From: Ahaetulla prasina
Lineage: Eukaryota > Chordata > Lepidosauria > Squamata > Colubridae
Direction: 5' to 3'
DNA length: 64,000 nucleotides
Assembly: GCF_028640845.1 (NCBI RefSeq)
Contig: NC_080544.1
Coordinates: forward strand, 56,620,711 to 56,684,710
Positions 1 to 10,801 of this stretch are shown here, in pieces; position 1 is the first letter of the stretch; the number at the start of each line of letters is the position of its first letter. Position numbers and translations under genes: made by a program. The notes under the pieces were generated by a model, which saw only the letters and a list, made by a program, of their open reading frames with translations, searched no databases and was not told where the DNA came from.

Positions 1-14
1 TAGTTTGACACAGT

Positions 15-21
15 CTCTCTG

Positions 22-54
<33 letters not shown>

Positions 55-62
55 AACACACA
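15..62. repeat. Compound (TC)n/(AC)n microsatellite
   Basis: A run of TC dinucleotides passes directly into AC dinucleotides with a single AAAC interruption near its end. It is simple sequence only. Confidence 0.9.
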
Positions 63-149
63 GGTTGGATTTTTCTTTCGTCCTGCCTCCCCATCACCAG
101 AGACCCTTGGATTCCCTCCCCAACCCTGCTTGCCCCATGCAGGTATCAC

Positions 150-287
150 CCACACATATGACATAGAGTTGGCCATGTCCACTCAGTCATATAACCCCCC
201 GAGCCATGCCCACCCACTCAGCCATGCCCACCCAGCCAGTCATTAGGGCAGAGAACAGGTTGTTAAAAAATTGGGAGCCCACCACTG
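150..287. mobile_element. Right-hand end of a hAT-type nonautonomous element
   Basis: The segment has the low-complexity 'gccatgcccaccca' stretch and the terminal motif ending in CCCACCACTG. Both recur at the ends of the better preserved hAT-type elements at 23.66, 35.59 and 37.25 kb. The left end lies outside the window or is lost, so no target duplication can be read. There is no transposase coding. Confidence 0.55.
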
Positions 288-2364
288 TGAGTTGGCCATG
301 GAAAATTGGCAGTGGTGAGGTGGCGGCAACAAGTTGGCTGTAGCAAATTGTCCCATTCCACTTTTCATTACTCTCCTTTATGTAAACTAGCCATAGATTT
401 TACTTAAAATGATTTCAAAGAATATACTATTTAAAAGTATATTCCATCATATTGTGGAAGAAAATCATGCAAAACTTTTTCTTAGCACCTCTTATAATCA
501 TCTGATTCAATATCTCTAAAAGTAAGGGATTTTTACAGCATATAAACATATTTGAAACACAAATTCCAGCATACAAACTGTTAAGTCTGAGAAGAGAATC
601 ATTTAGTACTGATTCATGGTAGAAAAATGAAAATACAACCTAAACTTTGCAGGAAATCTTTTATTTTAATCAGTTTAAAAGATTCATTGAGTGATGAGAG
701 AACAGGCCATTTTATTTGCTCAGCAAGGGGGACTCGCGAGGCCTATCAGATTTTAATTTGTTTCTATTTATTTGATATTTCTGTTCCACAGGGTCAGACT
801 CTAGAGGGAAGTCAACATACTAAACATTAATAACATGGAGATATGCTCATAAAATTCCTATTTGTATACAATAAATATGAAATTGCAAAATGCATTAAAA
901 TTAAAATGTGATTAGTTAAACCAGCATGACTTATAAATAAACATCAGTTACTGTTCCTTCGAGGCTCCCCTGAATATGACAGACATTTTAAAAAAAGGTA
1001 TTAGAAGATTCATAAAACACACAATTTTGTTCAGAAGATTGATTTGTCACATGAAGATGTGCTGGGCTTTGTTGCAGTTGGTATAGAAAATAAATCTTTG
1101 CAGACCATTTGCTTTATGTGTGGAAGATTCCAGATTCAGACTGCATCAACAGTTAAAAATAATCAGGCATTTGGTGAGAATCAATTTGTTGCTCAGTAGA
1201 TACTATATGTATGGTGGCACAGATAATCCCAAAGAGGATAACAAAATGGCATCTAAAGGCACACGTACATTTTCAAAAAGCAAATATTTTAAACCATATT
1301 TTAAGAGATTGTAATATTTTGTGATTGCTAAATCATGTAAGATTTCAGTGTTCTAATATGGATATTCCAAAATTATACGGTGAGGCTATCAAAATCTTAT
1401 AATGATTTGACCATTTATGTATCTTTTTGAAACTTGCACCATTGTGCAAATTATTTAATGATGCTTTGTGTCTGAAGTACTTACTGAGTCCTGGCCTAGT
1501 ATGAAGCCTGAAAGCATGAAAAAGTATCTCTGATAAAGTATCTATATTTTTTATTAGAATTTAATTAAAATGTAGTGATTTCTGCATAAATAGAACAGGG
1601 TGAAATATAATTTAAAGTTTTTTTTAATTTTTAGATTCCTCCTTTTTAATATGGTACAAAATTATTTTCTTTCTGTGGATTTATTCAGCAGAGGAATGTC
1701 AATTTTGTTCCTATTCTTCTTTATTAAGAACTTAATACTTTTCAATACAATAAAAATTAGTGAAGTGACAGAGATAAAGCAAAATCAAGAGATTTGTCTG
1801 TCACTAATATTGACATTACACATGGGGTGGGAGGAAACATGAGCATTTGACCTCAGTTATAAGACATAGCAATTCTGGCAGAAAATTCAATGTTTATGGC
1901 AAATCCCTTCTTCCAATGAGTCTGTACATGGTCTGCACATGGACAACACAAAATCAAATTTGTTGCACTTTGCTCGCAGTTGTTTTCATGAGATGCACTG
2001 CTTAGTTTGGAAAACTTGGAGAAATCTTCAATTATTTTACCCGAGAAAGTCACACCAGTTTATGACATGATTCTTTAGATTTGTCTCTACCATGGCCATT
2101 GAGTCCAGACCTCAACCAGAAAAATATTGTCCACCATCAGACTAGGTGATGATACCATAATCAAATGGACAGCAATGGTATGTTATAACATTTGTTGTAT
2201 CATTGTTATTTGTTTCTTTTTTATATTTATTTTTCATTTCTTTATCTATTCTTCTTGCATAAGAATTTGACCTCAATTGCCTTCTGAATTATTAGTGGTT
2301 TTTGCAATGCACAATGGCAGATATAAAGCATCTTTCGTTAAATCATTAAAGTCAGGCTTACATA
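288..2364. other. Unannotated AT-rich sequence
   Basis: Only short open frames of up to about 80 codons occur, with no recognisable domain. I see no repeat family, RNA gene or exon signature. Confidence 0.6.
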
Positions 2365-2455
2365 CAGAGGTGGGCTGCTGCCGGTTCACACCAGTTCAGG
2401 CAAACCAGTAGTTAATAGTATGCACAGTTTGGCAAATTGGCAAACGCCACCACTG
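2365..2455. mobile_element. Internally deleted hAT-type remnant
   Basis: It begins CAGAGGTGGGCTGCTGCCGG and ends in CCACCACTG, like the termini of the other hAT-type copies in this window. Only about 90 bp remain. The 8-bp flanks (cttacata and gctgagca) do not match, so at least one boundary is not original. Confidence 0.5.
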
Positions 2456-2489
2456 GCTGAGCAGTGATAATATTCTATACACTCTATAC

Positions 2490-4290
2490 TGATACATAAT
2501 TTTTTTTATTTATTTATTTTATTTATTTTGTCACAACATCATACAAAAAGATTATATAGTATATACACATATAAACATATATAGGAAGAAGAAAAGAAAA
2601 ACAATAGGACAGGAACGGTAGGCACGTTTGTGCGCTTATGCACGCCCCTTATGGTCCTCTTAGGAATGGGGTGAGGTCAATAGTAGAAAGTTTTTGGTTA
2701 AAGCTGTTAGGATTATGGGAAGAGACCACAGAGTCAGGTAAAGTATTCCAAGCACTGATGATTCTGTTGCAGAAGTCATATTTTCTGCAATCTAGATTAA
2801 AGCGGTTTACATTAAGTTTAAATCTATTGGTTGCCCTTGTATTATTGCAATTAAAGCTGAAGTAGTCTTTGACAGGAAGGACATTACAATAGATGATTCT
2901 GTGAGTTAAACTTAGGTCTTGTCAAGGCGACGGAGTTCCAAGTTTTCTAAGCCTAGGATTTCAAGTCTGGTGGGATAAGGTATTTTGTTGTTTTCAGAGG
3001 AATGGAGAACTCTTCTTGTAAAATATTTCTGGACACGTTCAATTGTATTGATGTCAGAGATGTGGTGAGGGTTCCAAACAGGTGAGCTGTATTCTAGAAT
3101 TGGTCTAGCAAATGTTTTATATGCTCTGGTTAGTAGTGTGGTGTTTTTGGAAAAGAAGCTACATAAAATTAGGTTTACAACTCTTAGAGCTTTTTGCTAT
3201 GTAGTTGCAGTGGGCTTTGGCACTTAGATCATTTGACATGAAAACTCCAAGGTCTTTAACGGGATGGGGTCGTTTGTAAGGTAATGCCCTACTAGTATGT
3301 ACTTAGTTTTTCAGTTCTATTATCCTATATGTAAGACTGACCCTTTGCTGCTTGAAATTTGGAGCTGCCAATTTTAAGACCAAGCGGTTAGATGGTCAAG
3401 GTCGTTTTGAATGATAGAAGTGTTGTCTGTGGTGTTAAATAGTTTGACATCGTCAGCAAAGAGAACACAATTACTTGAGATATGGTCACAAAGATCATTA
3501 ATGTATAGAATAAAGAGTGTTGGTCCAAGGACGCTGCCTTGAGGAACGCCACTCTTGACAGGAACAGGATTTGATAAAGCATTGCCAATTTTGACCACTT
3601 GTTGTCTGTTAGACAGAAAAGCAGATATCCATTTGTGGAGGGGTCCTGAGATGCCATAGGATGTTAGTTTAAGGAGAAGTTTATCGTGTACTACTGAGTC
3701 AAAAGCTTTGCAGAAGTCTATGTAGATTGCATCTATTGATTTGCCTTGATCTAGATTTGAAGTCCATATGTTTTTGCAGTGGAGAAGTTGTAAGTTACAT
3801 GATAACTTTTCCTGAAACCAAATTGTTTGTTGGAGAGTAGGTTGTTAGTTTCTAAGTGTGAGGTAATGGATTGATTGATGATAGTTTCCATGACTTTGCA
3901 GGTGACGCAGCAAAGGGAGATCGGTCTGTAGTTTTCGACTAAGCTGGGGTCTCCTTTTTTGAAGATGGGGATGACTGTGGCTAGTGACCAAAGTTTGGGA
4001 AGAGAACTGGTAGTGAAAGCTTTATCAAAGATAATACTTAGGGGTTCAGCTATATTAATGGAAAGTTTTTTTAAGAAATATGCACATAGACCGTCAGGTC
4101 CAATAGAAAGCGATGGTTTTAAGTTGTGAAGAGCTTTACCAACGTTGTCTTCTGTGAAATCTATATGAGTTAAATCATCATAGTCATTGCTGGTTCGTTT
4201 GTGGAATGTTGGATATGTGTTATCGGAGTTAACAAAAACTGAGCCAAAGAAAATGTTGAAGAGGTTTGCTTTGACTGTTTCGTCATTGCA
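2490..4290 (-). mobile_element. CR1-like non-LTR retrotransposon, 5'-truncated
   Basis: Read on the minus strand this is a LINE with several frameshifts and stops. From high to low coordinates it gives an RT region with fragments such as NYRPISL and the block GVPQGSVLGPTLF followed by FADDVKLF (motif C, near 3450-3560). A C-terminal segment near 2640-2870 follows, then a T-rich (minus-strand A-rich) tail at 2490-2525. The order and the GVPQGSVLGP...FADD spacing are those of the jockey/CR1 group. The endonuclease is missing and the 5' end stops near a short (AAT)n tract at about 4297. The same family recurs at 43.38-43.93 kb. The exact family name is not assignable by eye. Confidence 0.8.
3374..3657 (-). 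pseudogene. Reverse transcriptase core fragment of CR1-like LINE
   Basis: Two overlapping minus-strand frames each carry part of the RT palm. One gives GVPQGSVLGPTLFILYINDL followed by LFADDVKLF, where the two aspartates are the catalytic motif C pair. The neighbouring frame carries the upstream part (MASQDPSTNGYLLF...). The frame switch shows that the gene is broken. It belongs to the surrounding LINE and is not a host gene. Confidence 0.8.
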
Positions 4291-4295
4291 TTCTT

Positions 4296-4320
4296 AATAA
4301 TAATAATAATAATAATAACT
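4296..4320. repeat. (AAT)n microsatellite
   Basis: Short trinucleotide run at the 5' boundary of the minus-strand LINE. Confidence 0.85.
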
Positions 4321-4678
4321 TTATTATTATACATTGTTCATTTTAATTTAAAATATTGTGTCAGTGGTTAGTAATGCTAAAATATAATCTAGGAAACCCA
4401 TTTTAAGGTAACAAAGAAAAACTAAGAAATAAAGATTCTTGTGTATTATAAAGTTATTTGTAAAAATTGGTGGGAAATTTTGCGTTATCTCAAGCAAAAT
4501 CTTATCGTATTTCTTGATCTTTTTATTTACAAGATAAAGTATGCTATTTTATTAGCAAAGAAGCCAGCTCTAATAGAGGCAATGAATATTACTGAAGAGT
4601 ATGGGACTGAGTATGGTTCCTGTGTTGTTCTACTAATATCTGTGTCAATAAATGATTTATGGTAACTGAACTATGGGT

Positions 4679-4703
4679 TGTTGTTGTTGTTGTTGTTGTT
4701 TTG
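4679..4703. repeat. (TTG)n microsatellite
   Basis: A run of TTG units followed by unrelated AT-rich sequence. Confidence 0.85.
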
Positions 4704-4940
4704 TTCTGTAATAGCCAGGAGGACAAATTAGATTTTCAGACTCTTACACAGGGTTGTGTAAATCAGGTCCACTGAGTTGATTCAGTCAATTCACTGAATC
4801 AATTATATACAAATGTTTTAATTTATTCAATGAACTAATTGAGCATATGCAAACATCTTGCAAACCATTCAAAGAAACTGATTCACCTGAATATGTCAAA
4901 TCAGTTCAGCTCACAGATATGATTTGAAAAGGCGATTCAG

Positions 4941-5652
4941 GGAGACGACTTCCGGTGTCCAGGGGCAACGGTCGTCTGGAGGCTTCTCCTGCCCCCAGTG
5001 ACCGAATCCGGCCGCCGCCGAGGCCCCCAGGGGCCAGGTGTTCCGAAAAGGACACCTGCCGCACGGACGGCTCGCCAGGGGTCTCCCAGCCGACATACTG
5101 GACTGGGGGGACCGATGCTGGCGCGTCCTAGGCTCGGCGGGGTTTGGAGGCCACAGGCCACGGCCATTACTTTGGTCGTCGCCTGGGCCGCTGTGCCCGG
5201 TGACACCGGGGCTTTGGATTTATAACTGCAGCAGCCTGGTGGTGAACAGGGAACGGAGAAGAATTGAGGAATGGAGAAGGAAGGGATATCGGTAACGCGA
5301 GTGGAGTGCTCCGGAGTGCGGGGGTTTTCTCCCCTGCGGCTGGAAGGAGCACGAGTCATTCTGGAGAGAGGAGAACTTAAAATAAGAAGATTACCGGTTT
5401 TGTGGAGCTCTGGAGAGAAGAGGTGATGGAGAAATTTAGGAGGGAGGGTTTGAGGCCCCCCCTCCCTCTGCGGAACAGTGGTGGTGGCCAGCTTCCGCCT
5501 TCACTATGAGCATATTGATGACATCACTTCCCTTGACTTCCTGGTTGACTAACTGTACTCTGGACTCGTTGCTCCTGTGAGTGCCCCTGGTGGATCCGGA
5601 GGAAATTACAAGGATACTGTGCTTGCCTGAGGATTTTGAATTTTTTTTTTAA
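4941..5652 (+). promoter_or_regulatory. GC-rich 5' leader of the L1-derived element
   Basis: The segment is strikingly GC-rich against an AT-rich background and starts exactly at the target duplication. That is where an L1 internal promoter and 5'UTR would lie. The short open frames on both strands here look like by-products of GC richness. Promoter function is inferred from position only. Confidence 0.5.
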
Positions 5653-6420
5653 ATGGCAAAGGTCAGAGACCAACTGCTGGAGAGATGGAGAGAATCCTGG
5701 AAAAGTTATCCAATATGGACAAGAAACTGGATGATTTGCAAAGAGGCCAAACGGAAATAAGAGCAGAAATTGTGACTATCCAAAAGGATTTAAAGGATAC
5801 TCAACAAGTCTCAGCAGAAAACAAGCAGAAAGTGGAAGGTCTGAGGGTGAGATGCGGCAGTGCAGAAAAGAGAGGAGACGACAGGCAATGCTGTGCTTGG
5901 ACTACAGATGGATAAAATGTCTTATTTCCTTAGGTTTCAAAATTTGGAAGAAGTGGACCAAGAAGATTTGAGAGATGTTGTGACTAAATTGTTGGGAGAA
6001 TTTCTTGGGAGAGGTGTTGATTTCATGAATTGGGATGTGGATCGAGTTTATAGAGTTAATTCACAATATGCACGCACGCATGCAGTTCCCAGAGAGGTTC
6101 ATGTCAAATTTGTGAGAAGAGAGACGAGAGATGAAATTCTTAGAAAACATAGGAGTGGGGCACTGACTTATAGGGGCAGGAGATAGCCATTCTGAGGCAG
6201 ATTCCCAGACAGGTGCGTGAAATGAGAAAGAAATATTACTTTTGTCAAGCAAATTGTACCAGAAGGAGTAGGCTTCAGATGGCTGATGCCAGAGGATTGA
6301 TGATTTTCCGGGAGGGCATTACGAAAAAATTAGTACAATTGCGGAGGCTACGGCCTCGTGGAGGAACATAAAGCCCTCCTGGAATTAGATGACCCAGGAA
6401 TTGAAGAAGGGAGGTTATAG
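5653..6420 (+). pseudogene. L1 ORF1-like protein, frameshifted
   Basis: The first ATG (5653, MAKVRDQLLE) is followed by a frame change. A coiled-coil segment comes next (from 5685: MERILEKLSNMDKKLDDLQR, rich in K, E, Q and L heptads). After a second frame change near 5850 there is an RRM-like block (FLRFQNLEEV at about 5930; VDRVYRVNSQYAR; VHVKFVRRETRDEIL to about 6150). A third change near 6180 leads into the C-terminal domain (RQIPRQVREMRKKYYF; ARGLMIFREG). The reading ends at a stop at about 6418-6420 after a further shift. Coiled coil, RRM and basic CTD in this order define L1 ORF1p, an RNA-binding chaperone that packages L1 RNA. At least three indels mean this copy makes no full protein. 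Confidence 0.8.
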
Positions 6421-6779
6421 ACCATGGGCGGAGGCGGCTGCCGCTGTTGCGCCCTGGAGTTGGGTCAGGCTGAACCCAGAGTTCTGAGATCCAAAACTAG
6501 GAAGTGATAAAGATATTTGGTATTGTGTTGGTTTTCCTTATTCTCTTTTGTATGATATTCTGTTTATTCTTGACCCTTCTTTATTGCGTATGTAAGATTT
6601 GTAAACTTAGCTACTTCGTGTCACCTGCTTGCCATATGGCTGTTGTATGTGTTAAAAATTTGAGTAAAATTCTTATCTTGCATAAGAAAAATGAAAATTT
6701 ACCATACCTGATATGTATTTGTATAAACCTTTTTTGACCAATAAAAACTTTTTGAACAAAAAAAAAAAAAAAAAAAAAA
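6421..6779 (+). other. 3' UTR and poly(A) tail of the L1-derived element
   Basis: T-rich sequence with no domain leads to AATAAAA at about 6740 and an A run at 6757-6779, which abuts the downstream target duplication. Confidence 0.75.
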
Positions 6780-6794
6780 GAAAAGGCGATTCAG

Positions 6795-8935
6795 TTAATT
6801 ACCTTTGAACTGAAGTTTAAAATCAAAACTTTTAAGGGCCCTGAAGATGACATGAAGATTTGAGACCAGTGTTTCATTAAATTAATTTTTACACAAACAT
6901 AACTTCTTAATAATGAGCATATTGTACTTTTGAAGAACTTTTTGTTCTTGTTCAACCTGGAATTGGTCATTATCAATCTCCACTGGATTTCAGATAAGCT
7001 TAGGGAGACCTGTTTTCCTATATTCAACTAAATATTACTGTAACAAAATTAACAAGAGTGAGTCTGGATCGTTCATTTTGTCATTTTGTTAACTGTTTGA
7101 AAAACGTTATTAAGAGGGAGAAAGTCTTTTTTCTATCTTTAAGTTTTCTAATCAATAGTTTCCATAATGTCCTTTTAAACACTATTTTGGGTTCAGAAAC
7201 CATGAAGCCAAAGTGAAAATGACTTTGCAGGAAGGTGCTAAAATATATTGATTTGCTATTTGCTGCTTTCTTTGCCCCCAGAAACTCTGAGTTTGTAAAC
7301 TTAGTCACTCTTTTAAGTTATCAATCTTTTTTTAAAATAGCTCTTTAATTTCTGGCAGGTTACACTCTACATATAGGTTACTCTACACATATCACAAAAA
7401 TAATTTCCAGGAACTAAAACTACATTGACCAATATGAAGTTCCAGATGAATCATCTCTGGGGAACATCTGAATAATTACACTCAATTGGTATGCATCTTT
7501 TCCAAAATCATGGCAGAGCAGAGGTTAGGGTTTACCACTTTCACTTTTAGATTTTGATATACCACTTTCACTATATTACAGCACTGCAGCACCAGCAGGA
7601 ATTCCTTCCCATCATCTCCACTTCTCAACCATCATCTCTGCCATAAAGAGCAGCACATAGTTGCTTGTTGATCTGTGTTGGTTTTTTTATTTTATTTTAT
7701 TCTGATCACTAAATTATTAGGACTATGCAAACTTTGGATGAACTGCTTTTCCTACTTCTAAAGAGTGAGGCAAAATTTGTATCCTATTGATTGCCTCCTC
7801 TGGCCGATTGTTCTGATAGTATAAGGCATGGTATTAGATATGCAGAAACAGGGAGTTGGAACAACTTCAGTCATCTTGCATAGGCAAATACCTGCATGTT
7901 TCAGTGAGGTGAATAGTTTTGCCTCCATTACAAAATTGTGTGTTAAGGTGAATGTTCCCAGCCTTGTATAGGCTGTATATTATACTTATGAAAATTTAAA
8001 AACAAGATACACATGTTGTATATCAAAAACATATTGAATTAAATTAATGACAGCCTGCATCACAAAAACCTAGTAGTCTTTAAAAAAATGAAACAAGAAG
8101 TGTATTATTTGGTTCACTCAGTTCCAGCACATAAAACAGGACATAAATCTAAACTGAGTGCTAACACTCCTAAATTATTAATCTTGCTTATTAAAGTTAC
8201 TACAATGTTCCCTTTCTCCAACAGGTCTAGGCACTGTGACTTATGTCCATGATAAACAGGCATTGGAACCAATTATTATACATGTTTCTTTAAGTGGCAA
8301 TAACAGAATATTAAAACTAATTGACATAAAGCGTCATTGCAAAATTGTAGGTGGAAAGTACATGGAAGAGGTAACTGAAGAATGAGAAGTCTCAGTTGTC
8401 ATATGCTGAGAGTAGGACATTTATTTTTAGCATCATTAATTATGTATTAACCTGGGTGGAGAGCGCTAATCTAGAAGCATGTCTGTCCATGTGATTCTGT
8501 TTCTTTCCTCCAAAAGAAAATGATACAGTTACAATTATTGTTCTAAATATATGTTTACAAGCATGCTACCGAAAACTAGAAGCTTACTTGCTTTGGCAGC
8601 ATTGCTGGGAATAACAGATAAGGAATCCTTTCATAGTTCTCTATCATGAAAGTGACTGTTTAACTTCCACCAGTCTGTATGAACCATTTAAGTGTCCTTT
8701 TATGTCTTAACAAGAGAAGCTTACAATGACTTAGATCTGTGAAATAAAGAATATTGCCAGTGCCTTTTCTTGCTTCATTACTTTAATAAAACTGAAAGTA
8801 AGATTTATTCAAGTCACCTATTTGGAAAAGCCCCAAATGTACCATATAGCTTAATTTTAAAGAAAGGATCTTTGAAATAAATAACTAGCTAAGTAACTTG
8901 TGTTTCTGTACCATTTGTTGTGACAGGTAAAAAAA
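6795..8935. other. Unannotated AT-rich sequence
   Basis: I see only short open frames, no repeat I recognise and no RNA gene. Confidence 0.55.
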
Positions 8936-9058
8936 AATCAGTGTCTTCCTTGAATCTTATTCCCAATTCTTTTTCTTTGACTCTGGCATCTCCTGGTACC
9001 ATGATGTCAATAAATTGTACGCTTTGGTTTTCCACAACTGTGATATCTGACGATCTGT

Positions 9059-9325
9059 CTATATTCTAAATTCCCACATGATCTTCACCTTCTCATTTTC
9101 TATAACTTTTTCCACTTTATGTTCCCATGACTTTTTGGATACAGGCAAGTCATATTTTTTACATAATGACCAGTGGATTAATTTAGCAACTCGGTCATGT
9201 CTAGCTTTATAATTAGTTTGTATGATTTTGCTGCATTCACATATTAAATGTGAAACAGTTTTGACTTTGTTGTTGCAAAGTCGGCAGTTTGGATTGTTGG
9301 TGGATTTTTGTATCTTTGCTTTCAT
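9059..9325 (-). pseudogene. Zinc knuckle and endonuclease linker of R4-type LINE
   Basis: An 88-residue open stretch carries C-x2-C...H-x4-C (CRLCNNKVKTVSHLICEC) followed by YKARHDRVAKLIHWSLCKKY and WEHKVEKVIENEKVKIMWEFRI. This is the typical lead-in to the C-terminal restriction-like endonuclease. A stop immediately follows WEFRI, and endonuclease-like sequence continues beyond it in another frame down to about 8940. Confidence 0.75.
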
Positions 9326-9958
9326 GGCATTAGTTTGTAGTGCTTGTTCTTAAGCAGCAAGTATTAAATCTTCCATTTCTTTCTTGATGGTTCCCATCTT
9401 AAGCCATGCCCATGTCAAGTTGTCATCACATTTTCCTTCAATGTTTTTCAACTGCTGTCCATACAAAGCTTTGGATTTCCATCTATTTAATCTGTCATCC
9501 AACTATTTTTCCTTATATTCTGCCTTTGTTTCTGTTGTTTTTATAATGTTCTCTGTTTTCACAGCCTGCAGCAATTGTTCCGTACTTTGGTTCACATAAT
9601 CATTCAAACTTTGTTTTTCTTCTTTTACAGTTTGATGGATTTGCAATAGTCCTCTGCCCCCTATTTTTCTTGGCAGGTACAACCTGTTGATTTCAATTCA
9701 TGGATGTAAAGCGTGGTACATATTCAAAAGTTTCCGCGTTTTCAGGTCCAAGTTTTCTAGTTCAGCCAAAGTCCAGTTGATGATTCCAGCTGAGTAGCGT
9801 ATCACTGAAACTGCCCATGTATTAATGCCTTTAATTATGTTTCCAGCACTCAGCTTTGATTTTAATATTTTACGGACCCTCCTGATGTACTCCTTTTGCA
9901 TTGACTCTTTGACTCTTTGATATTATCTGCTTCCAATATACCTAGATATTTATAACCC

Positions 9959-10480
9959 TCATCCTTTGCTAACTACTATGTTTCCATTTCCCAGTTCTGT
10001 TCCTTCTATTTTTTCCATTTTTCCTTGCTGCATGGATAATATAGCACATTTTTCAAGTCCAAAATTCATTTTGATGTCGCTGCTGAACAGATGAACTGTG
10101 TTGAGTATAGATGTAAGTTCAGTGGGGTTTTTTGCATACATTTTTAAGTCATCCATGTATAGTAGATGGTTTATCTTCCCATGTTGCCTTGAGATTTGGT
10201 ATCCCAGTTTTATGTTTCGTAGGATTGTCAATGGAATTAATGTGACGTTGAACAGTAGTGGTGAAAGTGAGTCCCCCTGGGAGATTCCTCGTCTGATGTT
10301 GGCTTCACCAATGTTCTCCCCATTTGCTGTTAGAACTGTTTTCCATTTTTGCATATTTGCTTTCAAAAATGTATAAATATTTTTGCTGATTCCAAAGTTT
10401 TCCAAGCAGGTGTTAATCCAACTGTAGGGTAATGAATCAAATGCCTTCTTGTAATCAATCCATGCCATATTTAAATTCAT
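9959..10480 (-). pseudogene. Reverse transcriptase palm of R4-type LINE
   Basis: A 173-residue open stretch with RT motif A (IDYKKAFDSL, residues about 8-17), motif B (RRGISQGDSLSPLLF, about 64-78) and motif C (YMDDLKMYAK, about 108-117). The catalytic aspartates of motifs A and C are present. It is only the middle of the polyprotein: upstream RT and downstream connecting segments lie in other frames, so the gene is broken. YMDD followed by LKMYAK is usual for R2/R4-group enzymes. Confidence 0.8.
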
Positions 10481-10544
10481 TTTTCTTTGTTTTGCATTTT
10501 TAGTACCATTTTGTCAATGAGCAGCTGATCTTTTGTTCCTCTTG

Positions 10545-10732
10545 ATTTTTTATTATTATTATTTTCATCATTATTATTATTTACACAAAATGACAGTATA
10601 CACAGCAAACGAGATAACTATGCTGGATTTCATATCACAGATCACTAGTCGAACACTTCCCAAGCATATAGGACTGTGTGATATATCGGCGAATTATGCG
10701 AGCAGATCCCAGTAAAGTGGCCTTCTGCAGCT
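10545..10732 (-). mobile_element. R4-type LINE 3' fragment with (TTA)n tail
   Basis: This segment is nearly the same as 21862-22016; both contain acagtatacacagcaaacga and ttatgcgagcagatcccagt. The inner edge, gccttctgcagctg, matches the 'ctgacagatgg' region of the R4-like fragment at about 63.67 kb. At the left it has TTA repeats, the expected tail on the minus strand. Assignment to R4 is by that junction and by its position next to the R4 coding fragment. Confidence 0.55.
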
Positions 10733-10733
10733 G

Positions 10734-10754
10734 TATAATAATAATAATAATAAT

Positions 10755-10800
<46 letters not shown>
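10734..10800. repeat. (TAA)n then (CAA)n compound microsatellite
   Basis: Trinucleotide run at the exact 5' boundary of the L2/CR1 LINE. It reads as poly-Ile then poly-Thr in the long forward frame, so that part of the frame is not protein. Confidence 0.9.

Positions 10801-10801
<1 letters not shown>

Larger units (their letters stand above)
4926..6794 (+). mobile_element. HAL1-like L1 derivative (ORF1 only) with target duplications
   Basis: The 15-bp sequence gaaaaggcgattcag occurs at 4926-4940 and again at 6780-6794, bounding a 1.84-kb insert. The insert has a GC-rich leader (4941 to about 5650), an L1 ORF1-like coding region (about 5653-6420), and an AT-rich 3' segment with AATAAAA at about 6740. 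It ends in a poly(A) run at 6757-6779. No ORF2 endonuclease, RT or Cys-rich segment lies between ORF1 and the 3' tail. A perfect duplication, poly(A) and an apparently complete 5' leader show that the insertion occurred in this short form. The mammalian HAL1 elements have this structure. Whether this is a family or a single deleted copy cannot be told from one insertion. Confidence 0.82.
8936..10530 (-). mobile_element. R4-type LINE fragment with restriction-like endonuclease
   Basis: Reading down the minus strand from 10530, an RT block contains AWIDYKKAFDSLPYSWI (motif A), RRGISQGDSLSPLLF and LLYMDDLKMYAKN (motif C, about 10120-10150). A connecting region follows with SKLSAGNIIKGINTWAVSVIRY (about 9800-9880). 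A CCHC-type knuckle comes next (CRLCNNKVKTVSHLICEC, about 9230-9290), then a YKARHDRVAKL block. Finally there are pieces of a restriction-like endonuclease domain, including VPGDARVKEKE near 8950-9000. This layout, with endonuclease after RT, is typical of R2/R4-group LINEs, unlike CR1 or L1, which have an N-terminal APE endonuclease. Several stops and frame changes make it inactive. Confidence 0.82.

Noticed and set aside
4911..5359. Proline/arginine-rich frames on both strands in the L1 leader
   Set aside because: By-products of the GC-rich 5' UTR; overlapping frames on opposite strands and no domain.
10678..10800. N-terminal extension of the LINE frame with poly-Ile and poly-Thr
   Set aside because: This part reads an R4-like 3' fragment and (TAA)n/(CAA)n microsatellite; the LINE itself begins at 10801.
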